NCBI GenBank assembly: GCA_964389925.1
Contig: CAYMGE010000001.1
Span: 62,001 to 126,000 of the forward strand
Direction: 5' to 3'
Length of the DNA stretch: 64,000 nucleotides
From: CALECP01 sp964389925
GTDB lineage: Bacteria; Chloroflexota; Anaerolineae; Promineifilales; Promineifilaceae
A model generated the notes under the pieces. That model ran no database searches. It was not told where the DNA came from and worked only from the letters and a program-made list of their open reading frames with translations. Every line of letters starts with the position of its first letter. The stretch's first letter is position 1. This document shows, piece by piece, positions 1 through 8,854 of the stretch. The position numbers and the translations under genes are program-made.

Positions 1-1166
1 CTTTATCACTCGGAATCGAAGAAGAGTATCAAATTATCAACCCTGAGACGCGCAATTTGCATTCTTATATCAGTGAGTTCATGTCCACGGCCTCCTCAAG
101 GCCAGACCCGATCAAAATTGTGCCAGAGTTTATGCAATCGCAGGTCGAAGTTGGCAGTAATGTTTGTTCAAACATTCAAGAGATTCGCTCGGAAGTGATA
201 CGTTTGCGACGACAGGTTTCTGGGCTTGCGCGTGAAAGTAACATGCGGTTTGCGGCCGCCTCTACCCATCCGTTTGCTAAGTGGCGCGAACAAAATATCA
301 CGGAAGGGGAACGTTATCGAGAACTGCTCGACAATATGCAGGGCGTTGCGCGTCAACTGTTGATCTTTGGTTGTCATGTGCATGTTGGTTTTGGGCATCA
401 CGAAAACCCTGAAAATCGTGATCTTATGATTGAGATTATGAACCAAGCGCGTTACTTTATTCCGCACGTGCTGGCTCTCTCAACAAGCTCCCCCTTCTGG
501 CAGGGGCAGGTGACCGGCCTGAAATCGTATCGCAGTGTCGTTTTTGAAATGCTGCCACGCACGGGAATACCGCCATCGTTTGTCTCTTGGGCTGAGTTTC
601 AACGGTATGAAAAGACGTTAGCGGCCGCTGGTGCATTTGGCAAGGCCGACACATCAGCCAAAATTTGGTGGGACATTCGGCCGCACCCCAAATTTGACAC
701 GCTCGAATTCCGCATCTGCGACATCTGCACAAAAGTCGATGAAGCCGTTTGCATGGCGGCGTTTTTCCAAGCGATTTGTGCCAAGCTGTTGAAATTGCGG
801 AAGCAAAACATGTCGTGGCGCAGCTATCGTAACTTTCACACGGCCGAGAACAAGTGGCGTGCGATGCGCTTTGGTATTCAGGATTCGATGATCGACTTCG
901 GCCGCAACGAGCAGGTCGCTTTTCCACAACTCATCCATGAACTGCTCGGTATCGTCGATGATGTCGTTGATGAACTCGGCAGCCGCAAAGAGATCGAGTA
1001 CGTCTACACCATCCTTGAGAATGGAACAAGCGCAGATCGTCAGTTGAAAGTATTCAACGATCATGGCGGCGAGGCAAATACAGATGAGGCGTTGAAGGCG
1101 GTTGTTGACCACATCATTGAAGAGACCGAAATGGGGCTTTTTGACGACGATGCGCTTCCTAGTTAA
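1..1166 (+). CDS. Carboxylate-amine ligase, GCS2/YbdK family (5' truncated by window)
   Basis: The gene is already running when the window opens: the frame is open from base 3 and bases 3-56 encode LSLGIEEEYQIINPETRN, the N-terminal signature of the glutamate-cysteine ligase GCS2 family, so probably only a few residues are missing. The family joins a carboxylate to an amine with ATP; members like YbdK have weak gamma-glutamylcysteine synthetase activity, and the true substrate is usually unknown. Further support is the HVHVGFG motif, which fits the metal/ATP-binding strand, and an arginine-rich LEFRICD strand later on. About 385 residues are visible, the normal length. The stop overlaps the next start by 17 bases, suggesting joint expression. 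It could equally be a dedicated peptide or amino-acid ligase. Confidence 0.85.
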   Translation, partial: LSLGIEEEYQIINPETRNLHSYISEFMSTASSRPDPIKIVPEFMQSQVEVGSNVCSNIQEIRSEVIRLRRQVSGLARESNMRFAAASTHPFAKWREQNITEGERYRELLDNMQGVARQLLIFGCHVHVGFGHHENPENRDLMIEIMNQARYFIPHVLALSTSSPFWQGQVTGLKSYRSVVFEMLPRTGIPPSFVSWAEFQRYEKTLAAAGAFGKADTSAKIWWDIRPHPKFDTLEFRICDICTKVDEAVCMAAFFQAICAKLLKLRKQNMSWRSYRNFHTAENKWRAMRFGIQDSMIDFGRNEQVAFPQLIHELLGIVDDVVDELGSRKEIEYVYTILENGTSADRQLKVFNDHGGEANTDEALKAVVDHIIEETEMGLFDDDALPS

Positions 1167-1791
1167 CGAAAAAAGCTATGAGCATCCCGTCGCGGCTGGC
1201 CTGTTGCGCTACGCACAGGATGGAATAGCGACGGGAACAAAAGAACAGTGGCGCATGACGCGCACAGATCGGGATGACCTGATCGTGCGCGTCGATCTTG
1301 ATGCACGGGGGAACGGGAACAGGAGCTATCTCTACCACTGGATCGAAGATAAAAACGGTCTTCTACAACGTTTGGTTTATCGTCACTTTGGCGACGGTAA
1401 ACGAGTAAGCGGGTCGATTCTGTTTGAGGATGGACGCTTTATCAACAGCCGCGTTGTGGCGGGGGAGCGGGTGGAGAACGTGGTTTCTGCCGACGCGCTT
1501 CTTTTCCCTTCAACAACGGGGCTTGCTCTCCTAGCTCGGCAATTTGTGGGTGGCAAAGTTGCGCTATTGGCTAATGTCGAAGGTGAGGTGAAGCTGATCG
1601 GGGTCGAGATGGATGTTTTGCGGGAGGATGATGTCGAGGTTCAGGTCGGCCGAAAACAACGTCAAGTCCAAACGCACACCCTCAGTTGGCAAAATCAAAC
1701 CCGCACTGTTCGACATCAACATGGCTATCCACTTGGGGTCCATCGACCTGACAACTTAACAGCTTCCGCTACCCAATTTATTCTCTACTGA
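1150..1791 (+). CDS. Hypothetical protein, about 213 residues
   Basis: I do not recognise this family. ATG at 1150 is chosen because it gives a short 17-base overlap with the ligase gene, whereas the more upstream ATG at 1102 would overlap by 65 bases. The protein is rich in beta-prone, alternating hydrophobic/charged stretches (SYLYHW, GSILFEDGRFINSR, VKLIGVEMDVL) and has no signal peptide or membrane segment, so a soluble cytoplasmic beta-sandwich or barrel is plausible. It lies between a GCS2 ligase and a DUF3253-like gene on the same strand. One TCGGCCGA octamer lies at 1646-1653. Confidence 0.6.
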   Translation: MRFLVNEKSYEHPVAAGLLRYAQDGIATGTKEQWRMTRTDRDDLIVRVDLDARGNGNRSYLYHWIEDKNGLLQRLVYRHFGDGKRVSGSILFEDGRFINSRVVAGERVENVVSADALLFPSTTGLALLARQFVGGKVALLANVEGEVKLIGVEMDVLREDDVEVQVGRKQRQVQTHTLSWQNQTRTVRHQHGYPLGVHRPDNLTASATQFILY

Positions 1792-1799
1792 ACAAAATT

Positions 1800-2111
1800 A
1801 TGGCAAAACCACAACCAAAGAAAAAATGGCGCATCCGCGACGAACTGATTTTTGACACGATTATGGAAATGGTCACTGTTGCTCCGGACAAAGCTGTGCG
1901 GCCGCAAGATATTGCGAGGGCAATTCAACCCGACGATTGGCAGAATCTACTCAAACGAGTCCGTCTCTTTGCGCGACAGCTCGCGTATGACGACTATGTT
2001 CACATCATACGCAAGGGGAAAGTTGCTGATCCAGATGATTTTCGGGGCGTTTATCGCATTCAGGCGGCCGATGGAGCCAACAACTACACACCGCGTATGC
2101 CAAAAGGATAA
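1800..2111 (+). CDS. DUF3253-like small winged-helix protein
   Basis: This 103-residue, Lys-rich protein has the layout I associate with DUF3253: an N-terminal helix ending in a region with RPQDIARAI, a central WQNLLKRVRLFARQLA helix and a C-terminal wing with IIRKGKVADP and a final YRI strand. The fold is predicted to be winged-helix; the biochemical role is not known. It starts 8 bases after the preceding stop on the same strand, so it is probably the last gene of the ligase operon. The family assignment comes from remembered motif spacing and was not tested by a search. Confidence 0.65.
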   Translation: MAKPQPKKKWRIRDELIFDTIMEMVTVAPDKAVRPQDIARAIQPDDWQNLLKRVRLFARQLAYDDYVHIIRKGKVADPDDFRGVYRIQAADGANNYTPRMPKG

Positions 2112-2166
2112 ATCGTTTAGTGATCGTCTATTGAAATCGTAAGTTCCAGTAGGTACGCTTTACTCG

Positions 2167-3330
2167 ATGCGCGAACAGAGTCAATCGTACCAGCAGTTTT
2201 CAGGATTTGACCCAATCGGATGTGTTGGCATTTTGTTTGTTCTGGTGATGATTTCTGCGGTCATTTTCAATCTGGTCGATCCTGTTCTGAATGGAACTGA
2301 TCCCGATTCGCATAATGCAGTGCTTGCGACATTGCCCTCCGCCACACCCATTGGACAATCGACAGCCTTTGTCGCCATTGCAGAACTCCCCACTCGACCA
2401 CCGCCAACGATTGCCCCAACCCTAACATCAGCCCCTACAAAGACGGCTACCCCAATAGAGCCGACGATTCCATTACCCACGCTCACACCGCTCATTAGCC
2501 ATACACCAACGCCCGTCCCCACCCCCACGCTCGTTCCAACTCAGGTGCCGACAGAACCGATTGTGCATGATCTGCCAAATGATGTTGGCGGGTTGCCGAT
2601 TACGCCAATTCCGCTGCCCACCCCAAATGAGGCTGGCGACTATATCGAGCGTGTGCCAATTCTGATGTACCACTATACCAGTGAGCCACCAGCAGACGCA
2701 GATAAATACCGGCTCGATCTATCCGTCACCCCCTCTAATTTGCGCGAACAGTTAAATTGGCTACGCGAAAATGGCTACACGACCATTTCGCTCTATCAGA
2801 TGGTACGTGCATTGGCAAACGTAGAGACGCTGCCCCCTAAACCAGTGATTCTGACCTTTGACGACGGTCACCGTGACAATTATGAGAATGCTTTTCCCAT
2901 TTTGCGAGAGTATGGAATGACGGCGACCTTTTTTATCATCACCGACCTGCCCGACGAGTGGAATGAGCAGTATATGACTTGGCCAATGATTCAGGAGATG
3001 GCAGCAGCAGGAATGGATATGGAGATTCACACGCGCTCACATCCTGATTTGCGCGAGCGGGATGCGGCGTTTTTGCTCGACCAGATTGGCTATTCGCAAG
3101 ATCGCCTCTCGGCCGAAATCAACAGAACACCGCGTTTTCTCGCTTATCCGGGCGGCCGATATGATGACGCAACGATTGAGGTCGTGCGGAATCTCGATCT
3201 TTGGGGGGCTGTCCGCACAAGTTTTGGCATCGACCATCATTTTGACAATCGCTTCAGGCTAGACCGCGTGCGTGTCCGCAATTCGACCTCATTATGGCAA
3301 TTTACGCGCTTGTTGGATGGGAAATACTAA
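2167..3330 (+). CDS. Membrane-anchored polysaccharide deacetylase (NodB domain, CE4)
   Basis: The 387-residue protein has an N-terminal membrane anchor (about residues 17-37), a roughly 100-residue Pro/Thr/Ala stalk (about 55-155), and a CE4 polysaccharide deacetylase domain (about 160-387). The catalytic signatures are present: ILMYHY at 165-170, TFDDGH at 230-235 (metal-binding Asp and catalytic base Asp), H288 and H292 in HTRSHPD (metal ligands), and YPGGRYD at 327-333. CE4 enzymes remove N- or O-acetyl groups from peptidoglycan, chitin or other glycans; the anchor and stalk place this one outside the cytoplasmic membrane acting on wall or extracellular polysaccharide. It ends 22 bases before the convergent methyltransferase gene. 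Confidence 0.9.
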   Translation: MREQSQSYQQFSGFDPIGCVGILFVLVMISAVIFNLVDPVLNGTDPDSHNAVLATLPSATPIGQSTAFVAIAELPTRPPPTIAPTLTSAPTKTATPIEPTIPLPTLTPLISHTPTPVPTPTLVPTQVPTEPIVHDLPNDVGGLPITPIPLPTPNEAGDYIERVPILMYHYTSEPPADADKYRLDLSVTPSNLREQLNWLRENGYTTISLYQMVRALANVETLPPKPVILTFDDGHRDNYENAFPILREYGMTATFFIITDLPDEWNEQYMTWPMIQEMAAAGMDMEIHTRSHPDLRERDAAFLLDQIGYSQDRLSAEINRTPRFLAYPGGRYDDATIEVVRNLDLWGAVRTSFGIDHHFDNRFRLDRVRVRNSTSLWQFTRLLDGKY

Positions 3331-3352
3331 AGGTGCATTCCCGCCACACGCA

Positions 3353-4879
3353 TTAAGCAAACATAGACGGATGCAGTTCAGGCTTGCGGCGTTCAATGAA
3401 ATCTTTTAGTGCGTCGTCAATCGCTGGGTCAAGCGGGGGCTGCTCATATTCCCTCAGCATTTGATTCCATTGTTTGTAGGCACGCGCTTGCGTCTCGTGT
3501 GAGCCATTTGATTGCCACGTCTCGGCCGAATCATAGTCAAATAACTCAGCCCGATAAAACGCCGTGCGGAAGCGATCCATCGTGTACTGCGTGCCGAGAT
3601 GATGACCGCCGGGCGGCACTTCATGGATGATCGACTCCATCGCCCATTCGTCATCCGCCCAACTGATGCCCTGCATGTAGCGAATGTACATACCCAGCAT
3701 CTCGTGATCGATGACAAACTTTTCATAGCCGGCCGTCAAGCCACTTTCGAGCCATCCAGCGGCGTGTAGGACGAAATTCGGCCGAGTCATCAACGATGGG
3801 AACATCGACATGACTCCTTCAATCCCTGCCTGCGTATCTGACACTTTGCTGCTGGCATACGCGCCGGCCGCCCGAAATGGGATGTTGTAATGGCGGGCTA
3901 GCTGACCGCTCAGATAGAGCGCAAGTTGACTTTCCGGCGCACCAAACACAGGTGAACCGCTCTGCAAATCCAATATCGCTTGAAACGACCCATAGACAGC
4001 CGGCGCACCCGCACGCACCATCTGCAAGAATGCAATCCCCGCCAATACCTCTGCATTGAGCTGTGCGACCGTTCCCAAAATCGAGACAGGCCCCATCGCC
4101 CCCGACAAAATAAATGGGGTCACGTCAATAATCTGATTGCGGCTAGCGTAAGCAATCGCCGTACTCAACATGCGATCATCCAGTCGGCGTGGACTGCTGA
4201 CATTGATGATGCCGTGTAGCATCGGTTTCTGCTCGATCTGCTCTGCACCAAAGACAACTTCAGCCATCTTGACGCTATCCTCCGCCATCAGGCCAATTCC
4301 GTAATGCCCCATTTGTGGCTTATCGCCATATTTGAAGTGGGCATAAACGAGTTCGAGATGACGATGCTCAATTGGCACATCGGTCATCGCGCACGTCTCA
4401 GTTCCCGTCGTGTGTAGATATTTTGCCGTTTGCGCCAGCTTGATGAAGTTGATTTGATCCTCTAGCGTGCCGTCCCGTCGGCCGCGTTCAATATCATGCA
4501 CATAGGGCGGCCCTGCCACAGGCGCAAAGCAAACTGCATTGCCACCCAACAACACATCGTTGGCAGGGTTGCGCGCGCCCCACGTAAATTGACTGGGAGC
4601 CTTGCCAATGTATTCCATCAGCAGGTCGCGGTCAAAGTAGGCGACCTGATTCTCGTCGACGCGCACCCCGTGTTCGCGCAAAATTTTGACGGCCGGTTCA
4701 TAGTAAAACCCAATACCACCCTGCTCCAAAATTTGCATCGACTTATCGTGTATCAACTCAATCTGTTCCTGCGTCGCCATTTCATAGGCGGGGATATTCC
4801 AGAGCGGTTGCGTAATTTTTTGTACTTTTTCGGCCGATGGCCCTCGTTCTCGTTTTCGTCTTCTGCGTGTGCGTCCCAT
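3353..4879 (-). CDS. MttB/trimethylamine methyltransferase-family protein, non-pyrrolysine type
   Basis: This 508-residue protein matches the MttB superfamily: TIM-barrel methyltransferases that move a methyl group from trimethylamine, glycine betaine or other quaternary amines to a corrinoid protein. The N-terminal Arg/Lys cluster (RTRRRRKRERG) followed by EQIELIHDKSMQILEQGG is typical of bacterial members, and the YASSKVSDTQAG region corresponds to the conserved part around the active site. There is no in-frame TAG, so pyrrolysine is not used; such members act on substrates like glycine betaine or are uncharacterised. No corrinoid protein gene is adjacent. A terminator-like hairpin sits immediately upstream of the start codon. 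Confidence 0.85.
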   Translation of the reverse strand: MGRTRRRRKRERGPSAEKVQKITQPLWNIPAYEMATQEQIELIHDKSMQILEQGGIGFYYEPAVKILREHGVRVDENQVAYFDRDLLMEYIGKAPSQFTWGARNPANDVLLGGNAVCFAPVAGPPYVHDIERGRRDGTLEDQINFIKLAQTAKYLHTTGTETCAMTDVPIEHRHLELVYAHFKYGDKPQMGHYGIGLMAEDSVKMAEVVFGAEQIEQKPMLHGIINVSSPRRLDDRMLSTAIAYASRNQIIDVTPFILSGAMGPVSILGTVAQLNAEVLAGIAFLQMVRAGAPAVYGSFQAILDLQSGSPVFGAPESQLALYLSGQLARHYNIPFRAAGAYASSKVSDTQAGIEGVMSMFPSLMTRPNFVLHAAGWLESGLTAGYEKFVIDHEMLGMYIRYMQGISWADDEWAMESIIHEVPPGGHHLGTQYTMDRFRTAFYRAELFDYDSAETWQSNGSHETQARAYKQWNQMLREYEQPPLDPAIDDALKDFIERRKPELHPSMFA

Positions 4880-4885
4880 TTTGTT

Positions 4886-4911
4886 AAAAACGAGATTCTT
4901 TCGGAATCTCG
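4886..4911 (-). terminator. Rho-independent terminator/attenuator directly before the MttB-like start
   Basis: Read on the minus strand, an 8-bp perfect stem CGAGATTC/GAATCTCG with a 5-base loop is followed by TTTTT. The T-run ends only 6 bases before the ATG of the MttB-like gene. It may terminate the globin/MFS transcript arriving from upstream, or act as an attenuator for the methyltransferase gene, because no room for a promoter or ribosome binding site remains between hairpin and start. Confidence 0.6.
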
Positions 4912-5058
4912 CTCCAATAGCAAATATATCTATGCTGGGCTATTGTACGCAGAAAGGGGGGCATTGCGAATGACAATCCCCGTTGCATACAGCGCAACGT
5001 GAGACAGGTATCCTCTCTGTCTTGTCACTACTAATCCCATTTTTGCTCAGATTACGCC

Positions 5059-6300
5059 TTAGGCACGCTCAACACGATGCTGGCGGGCGATGACAACGCC
5101 CCATGCAAGGGAAATGAATAGACCTACAATGGCGGTGGATAGCGTCACCGTGCGAATCGACCAGCCAAACCGGTCGAGTGCCTGTCCCGCATAGAGGATA
5201 GAGATCGACTGTGTGAGGGTCAGCATGGCAAATTCAAAGGCAAAAACGCGACCGCGCACTTTGTCCGCGACGTTGATCTGCAATAAGGCACTGGAGAAAA
5301 CCCAGATTACGCCCGTTCCCCACGTGCGAAGAAACGTGCCGGCACCCAGCACGACAAATGTGGGCGCGATGCTGACAAGCGTGATGCCGAGCGCAGCACA
5401 AAGATAGCCAAGCAAAATGCCAAAACGGAGTCTGGGTTGAGCATCGGTGAGCCAGCGGCGCATAAAGATAGGCCCTAGCCCCGTGCCTATCCCCGAAATC
5501 GCGTAGATGATGCCGAGCGTTGTCGCGCCATCGCCCCCAATGGGAAATATCTCATTGGCAAATTCAACCTCAACGACATTGGAAGCACCCCAAACGAGCG
5601 AGCCACCCGCTTTGACGAGGGCCAGTGCAAAGATAAACGGTAAACCTCTGAGATAGCGCAGCCCGTCGATAAATTCGAGAAAGCCACCACTGTTTGCGCT
5701 TTGCTCAGTTGTGAACGTGCTGACAGGAGCTTGTATCCGCAAAACGAAGACAGCGGCCGCCACAAACGTCAACGCATCCAGCACAAATGCCGTGTTGCTG
5801 CCAAAGCCCGCCGTGACAACGCCGCCCAACAGTGAGCCTACAGCCAGCATCATGCTCCACGTCGTGCTATCGAGTGCATTTGCCGTGACTAAATCTTCGT
5901 TGTCTACAACGTTAGCGAGAACGGCCGATTTTGCGGGAATGAAAATTGAACTAAAGGAAAATTGGGCAACAGTGAGCGCGTAAAGCAGCCAGATTTGATC
6001 GGCCGAACGCACAAACAAAAAACAAAGCACGATCCCCGCCCGCGCCAAATCTGCCACAATCATCAAATGTTTGCGATTAAAACGATCTGCAAACACGCCC
6101 GCAAACGGGCTAAGAACAAAAGAGGGGAGAAAGCGTGCGATAAAGAGAAAGCTGATCGCCGCGCCGCTGTCGGTGAGTGAGTCGATGAGATCGGCCGATG
6201 CAATCAGGTTAAACCAGTCTCCCATATAGCTGGCGACAGCACTAAACCAGAGCAGACGATAGGCGCGATTTTTGCGGAGGAGCGTGATATATTCGTTCAT
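5059..6300 (-). CDS. MFS transporter (EntS-like / MFS_3 family)
   Basis: A hydrophobic protein of about 413 residues with twelve likely membrane segments and the major facilitator loop motif GVFADRFNRKHLM between helices 2 and 3. It resembles the MFS_3/EntS exporter group, which expels small molecules such as siderophores, macrolides or other drugs by proton antiport. ATG at 6300-6298 is chosen because it overlaps the TGA of the upstream haemoglobin gene in ATGA, the classic coupling arrangement; a TCGGCCGA octamer lies directly in front of it. The substrate cannot be read from the sequence. Coupling to a globin suggests a link with oxygen, NO or redox stress, which is inference. Confidence 0.85.
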   Translation of the reverse strand: MNEYITLLRKNRAYRLLWFSAVASYMGDWFNLIASADLIDSLTDSGAAISFLFIARFLPSFVLSPFAGVFADRFNRKHLMIVADLARAGIVLCFLFVRSADQIWLLYALTVAQFSFSSIFIPAKSAVLANVVDNEDLVTANALDSTTWSMMLAVGSLLGGVVTAGFGSNTAFVLDALTFVAAAVFVLRIQAPVSTFTTEQSANSGGFLEFIDGLRYLRGLPFIFALALVKAGGSLVWGASNVVEVEFANEIFPIGGDGATTLGIIYAISGIGTGLGPIFMRRWLTDAQPRLRFGILLGYLCAALGITLVSIAPTFVVLGAGTFLRTWGTGVIWVFSSALLQINVADKVRGRVFAFEFAMLTLTQSISILYAGQALDRFGWSIRTVTLSTAIVGLFISLAWGVVIARQHRVERA

Positions 6301-6731
6301 TCGGCCGAGTTTACCATCCACATTGAAAAGCCGCGCAAAAATTGCAGAAAGCCCGGCAATCCATCAGTCGGAAAATCATATTTTTCTTCCGCATCGGCGA
6401 GAACTGCCTCAAAACAATCTAACCAAGCTTGCCGCGCTTGCGCGTTGATAACAAACGGCATGTGTCGCGCACGCATCATGGGATTGCCGTATCTTTGATG
6501 GTAGAGGGCAGGGCCGCCGAGTAAGCCAATGAAGAAATCGGCCGACTTTTGGCTCGCTCTTTCTAAATCTTTTGGAAACATTCCCTTAATGGATGATTGC
6601 CCCAATAGCTGGTAGAAGTCACGCAACATTTGGCGGACGTTCTCCTCGCCCATCTGAGCGTAAATTGCTTTGCTGGGCGGCCGAATGTCGCCGGGGCGCA
6701 TGGGTGGCACATAAATAGGTCTATTATTCAT
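6297..6731 (-). CDS. Truncated haemoglobin (2/2 globin, group II-like)
   Basis: This 144-residue protein has the short globin layout of TrHbO-type truncated haemoglobins: a B-helix tyrosine in MLRDFYQLL, then GMFPKDLERA, YHQRYGNPMMRARHMPF with the proximal histidine region, and AWLDCF, where the tryptophan fits position G8 of group II proteins. These haem proteins bind oxygen, NO or peroxide in the cytoplasm and usually help in NO detoxification or redox signalling. It has an N-terminal Pro/Arg-rich extension of about 20 residues. The stop overlaps the MFS start by four bases, so the two are co-translated. It is divergent from argF. Confidence 0.85.
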   Translation of the reverse strand: MNNRPIYVPPMRPGDIRPPSKAIYAQMGEENVRQMLRDFYQLLGQSSIKGMFPKDLERASQKSADFFIGLLGGPALYHQRYGNPMMRARHMPFVINAQARQAWLDCFEAVLADAEEKYDFPTDGLPGFLQFLRGFSMWMVNSAE

Positions 6732-7043
6732 AGTGGGATTAAAGCGGAGACGTATACGACGACACAGGGCAAAACGGGTAACGTTTATGCAATTTGAGCT
6801 TTATGAGTCGCGCAGTTCCAAACGACGCTCTGTTTGTATAATCATGCGAACGGTACAAATGAAACAAGTAAGAATTACACACGACAAACGAGCTTACAGG
6901 ACTTTTTGAGGGGTAAAATCCGCCATTTAACGTCAAAATATCCCTATAACGGAATTACATTGTTTTCCTTATATAATCTTTCTCGCCTCTTTCCCAATCT
7001 GATATACTTTTCTGTCCAAATGTATACATAAAGGAGACTGTAC
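6732..7043. promoter_or_regulatory. Divergent intergenic region between globin and argF
   Basis: This 312-base gap must hold both divergent promoters. On the plus strand there are -10-like boxes TATAAT at 6837-6842 and 6972-6977 and TATACT at 7003-7008, but none has a convincing TTGACA-like box at 16-18 bases, so the start site is not decided. The argF ribosome binding site AAGGAG is at 7031-7036. The last 150 bases are clearly AT-richer than the flanking genes. No ARG-box, small gene or RNA was recognised. Confidence 0.4.
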
Positions 7044-7961
7044 GTGCAGCACTTTTTGAGCTTGGCGGATTTGACCGCTGACGAACTATGGAATTTACTT
7101 GACCTTGCCACCTCGCTGAAAAGTGAGTGGAAAAGTGGGGGGAATCGGCCGATTCTCGCCAACAAATCCCTCGCGCTCGTTTTCCAAAAGCCCTCTCTAC
7201 GAACCCGTGTTTCATTTGAAATGGGAATGGTACATCTCGGTGGTTACGCGCTCTATTTGAGTCCTAACGAGGTCAAGATGGGCGGGCGTGAGAGCGTGCC
7301 AGATGTTGCACGTGTGCTATCAGGCTATGTCGATGGCATCATGGCGCGTGTCTTTGAGCATAAACACATCTCACAACTGGCAGAGTATGCTAGCGTCCCT
7401 GTCATCAATGGACTCTCCGATTTTAACCATCCCGCACAAGGGCTGACCGATCTCTTCACCATTTTAGAATGCAAAGGCAAACTAGAGGGGTTGACGATGG
7501 CTTATGTTGGAGACGGCAACAACGTCACGCGCTCCCTTATGTATGGGGCAGCATTGACGGGCATGAACTTTATCGTCGCCGCGCCTGATGGCTATCAACT
7601 GCCGGGCGATGATTACGAGACGGGCATGGAAATGCGTGTCAGTGAGTCACAGACGATCGATTTTATCAGCGATCCCGCTCAAGCAGTGCGTGAGGCGGAT
7701 GTCATCTACACAGATGTGTGGACAAGCATGGGGCAGGAAGCGGAATCGGCCGAGCGTCTAAAAATCTTCCCACCCTACCAGCTCAACGAAAAATTAATTG
7801 CTAACAGCAAATCGGATGCAATCATTCTGCACTGTCTTCCTGCTCATCGTGGCGAGGAGATCACAGATGCAGTTGCGGACGGTGAGAAGTCGGTCATGTT
7901 CCAACAAGCACATAATCGACTGCACGCACAAAAGGCAATTTTAGCAACCTTACTTCAGTAA
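7044..7961 (+). CDS. argF: Ornithine carbamoyltransferase
   Basis: This enzyme makes citrulline from ornithine and carbamoyl phosphate in arginine biosynthesis, in the cytoplasm. All signature motifs are visible in 305 residues: the carbamoyl-phosphate site as SLRTR at 51-55 (Leu replaces the usual Thr of STRTR), HPAQ at 129-132, DVWTSMG at 224-230 for ornithine binding, and HCLPAHRG with the catalytic cysteine at 263-270. Length is standard. The start is GTG, fixed by AAGGAG seven bases upstream. No other arg gene is adjacent, so the gene stands alone and probably has its own promoter. Confidence 0.95.
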   Translation: MQHFLSLADLTADELWNLLDLATSLKSEWKSGGNRPILANKSLALVFQKPSLRTRVSFEMGMVHLGGYALYLSPNEVKMGGRESVPDVARVLSGYVDGIMARVFEHKHISQLAEYASVPVINGLSDFNHPAQGLTDLFTILECKGKLEGLTMAYVGDGNNVTRSLMYGAALTGMNFIVAAPDGYQLPGDDYETGMEMRVSESQTIDFISDPAQAVREADVIYTDVWTSMGQEAESAERLKIFPPYQLNEKLIANSKSDAIILHCLPAHRGEEITDAVADGEKSVMFQQAHNRLHAQKAILATLLQ

Positions 7962-7984
7962 ACAGTAAATGGCGGACAGGTGTG

Positions 7985-8056
7985 CAGTGAACAGTACCAT
8001 AACAGATGTCTGTTCACTAACATCTGTTCACTGATAACTGACTACTGCCGACTGAC
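7985..8056. repeat. Short iterated/inverted repeat of the CTGTTCACT type
   Basis: The gap between argF and cdaA is built from short iterated words: CAGTGAACAG (7985-7994), its exact inverse CTGTTCACTG (8024-8033), a further CTGTTCACT at 8010-8018, the palindrome AACAGATGTCTGTT (8001-8014), then ACTGATAACTGAC-like words up to the cdaA start. Such tandem short words recall the interspersed intergenic repeats of filamentous cyanobacteria. The region can fold into a hairpin and might serve as argF 3' structure. Confidence 0.6.
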
Positions 8057-8848
8057 TTGTTCGACTCCCTCGATCTCAGCTTCTATCTCTCCCAACTGAC
8101 ATTTTTCAGCGTTCTCGATATTTTTCTTGTCGCGCTGGTAATCTACGGTGTCTTGATGTTGGCACGTGGTACACGGGCAGTGCAGTTGATTCGTGGACTG
8201 ATCGTATTCGCGCTGCTGCTGACGGTGGTCGATCAGCAGTTGGGGCAGTTGACGGCGCTACGTTGGCTGGTCGGTCAGCTTTTGCCAGCTCTCTTTCTCG
8301 CAATCCCGGTTATCTTTCAGCCAGAGCTACGGCGTGCCTTAGCCCAAATAGGGGGTCAAACGGGATTTTTTACGCGCATCTTACGTCGTGGCGAGCATGA
8401 TAAATGGGTCACAACGCTGGCTGATGCGTGTCGTCGTCTCTCAACACGCCGTCACGGTGCGCTTATTATCATCGAGCGCGACACGGGACTACAGGAGTAT
8501 ATCGACACCGGTGTGAAGATCGATGCGCTTATTAGCACACCGCTACTGCTCAACATTTTTCACAAAGATGTCGATTTACATGATGGGGGGGTCATTGTTC
8601 GCAACGGCCGAATTTCCGCAGCCTCTTGTGTCATGCCATTATCGAGCAGTCGCATGTCTGATCGTCAAATGGGATTGCGCCATCGCGCCGCACTCGGCAC
8701 AAGTGAGCAAACGGATGCCGTCGTTGTCGTCGTCTCTGAAGAAACGGGCAACTTGGCAATTGCCCACAACGGGCGTATCTTACCTAAGCAACCAGCCAAC
8801 CAGTTAGAAAACGTTTTGAACGCATTTTTGGAAAAATCAACACAGTAA
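8057..8848 (+). CDS. cdaA: Diadenylate cyclase, CdaA type
   Basis: This protein makes cyclic di-AMP from two ATP, a second messenger controlling potassium and osmolyte transport and wall homeostasis. It shows the CdaA layout: about three membrane helices (residues 18-35, 45-60, 70-88) and a cytoplasmic DAC domain with DGG at 176-178 and GLRHRA at 206-211, both required for catalysis. Length (263) is normal. The start is TTG at 8057; an in-frame stop lies only five codons upstream and no good ribosome binding site is visible, so the exact start is uncertain. cdaR follows after 6 bases, the standard regulatory partner, although glmM, the usual third gene, is replaced by der. Confidence 0.93.
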   Translation: MFDSLDLSFYLSQLTFFSVLDIFLVALVIYGVLMLARGTRAVQLIRGLIVFALLLTVVDQQLGQLTALRWLVGQLLPALFLAIPVIFQPELRRALAQIGGQTGFFTRILRRGEHDKWVTTLADACRRLSTRRHGALIIIERDTGLQEYIDTGVKIDALISTPLLLNIFHKDVDLHDGGVIVRNGRISAASCVMPLSSSRMSDRQMGLRHRAALGTSEQTDAVVVVVSEETGNLAIAHNGRILPKQPANQLENVLNAFLEKSTQ

Positions 8849-8854
8849 AGTCAC

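Noticed and set aside
3353..4879. Pyrrolysine-containing MttB
   Set aside because: The frame has no internal TAG, and no pyl genes are in the window.
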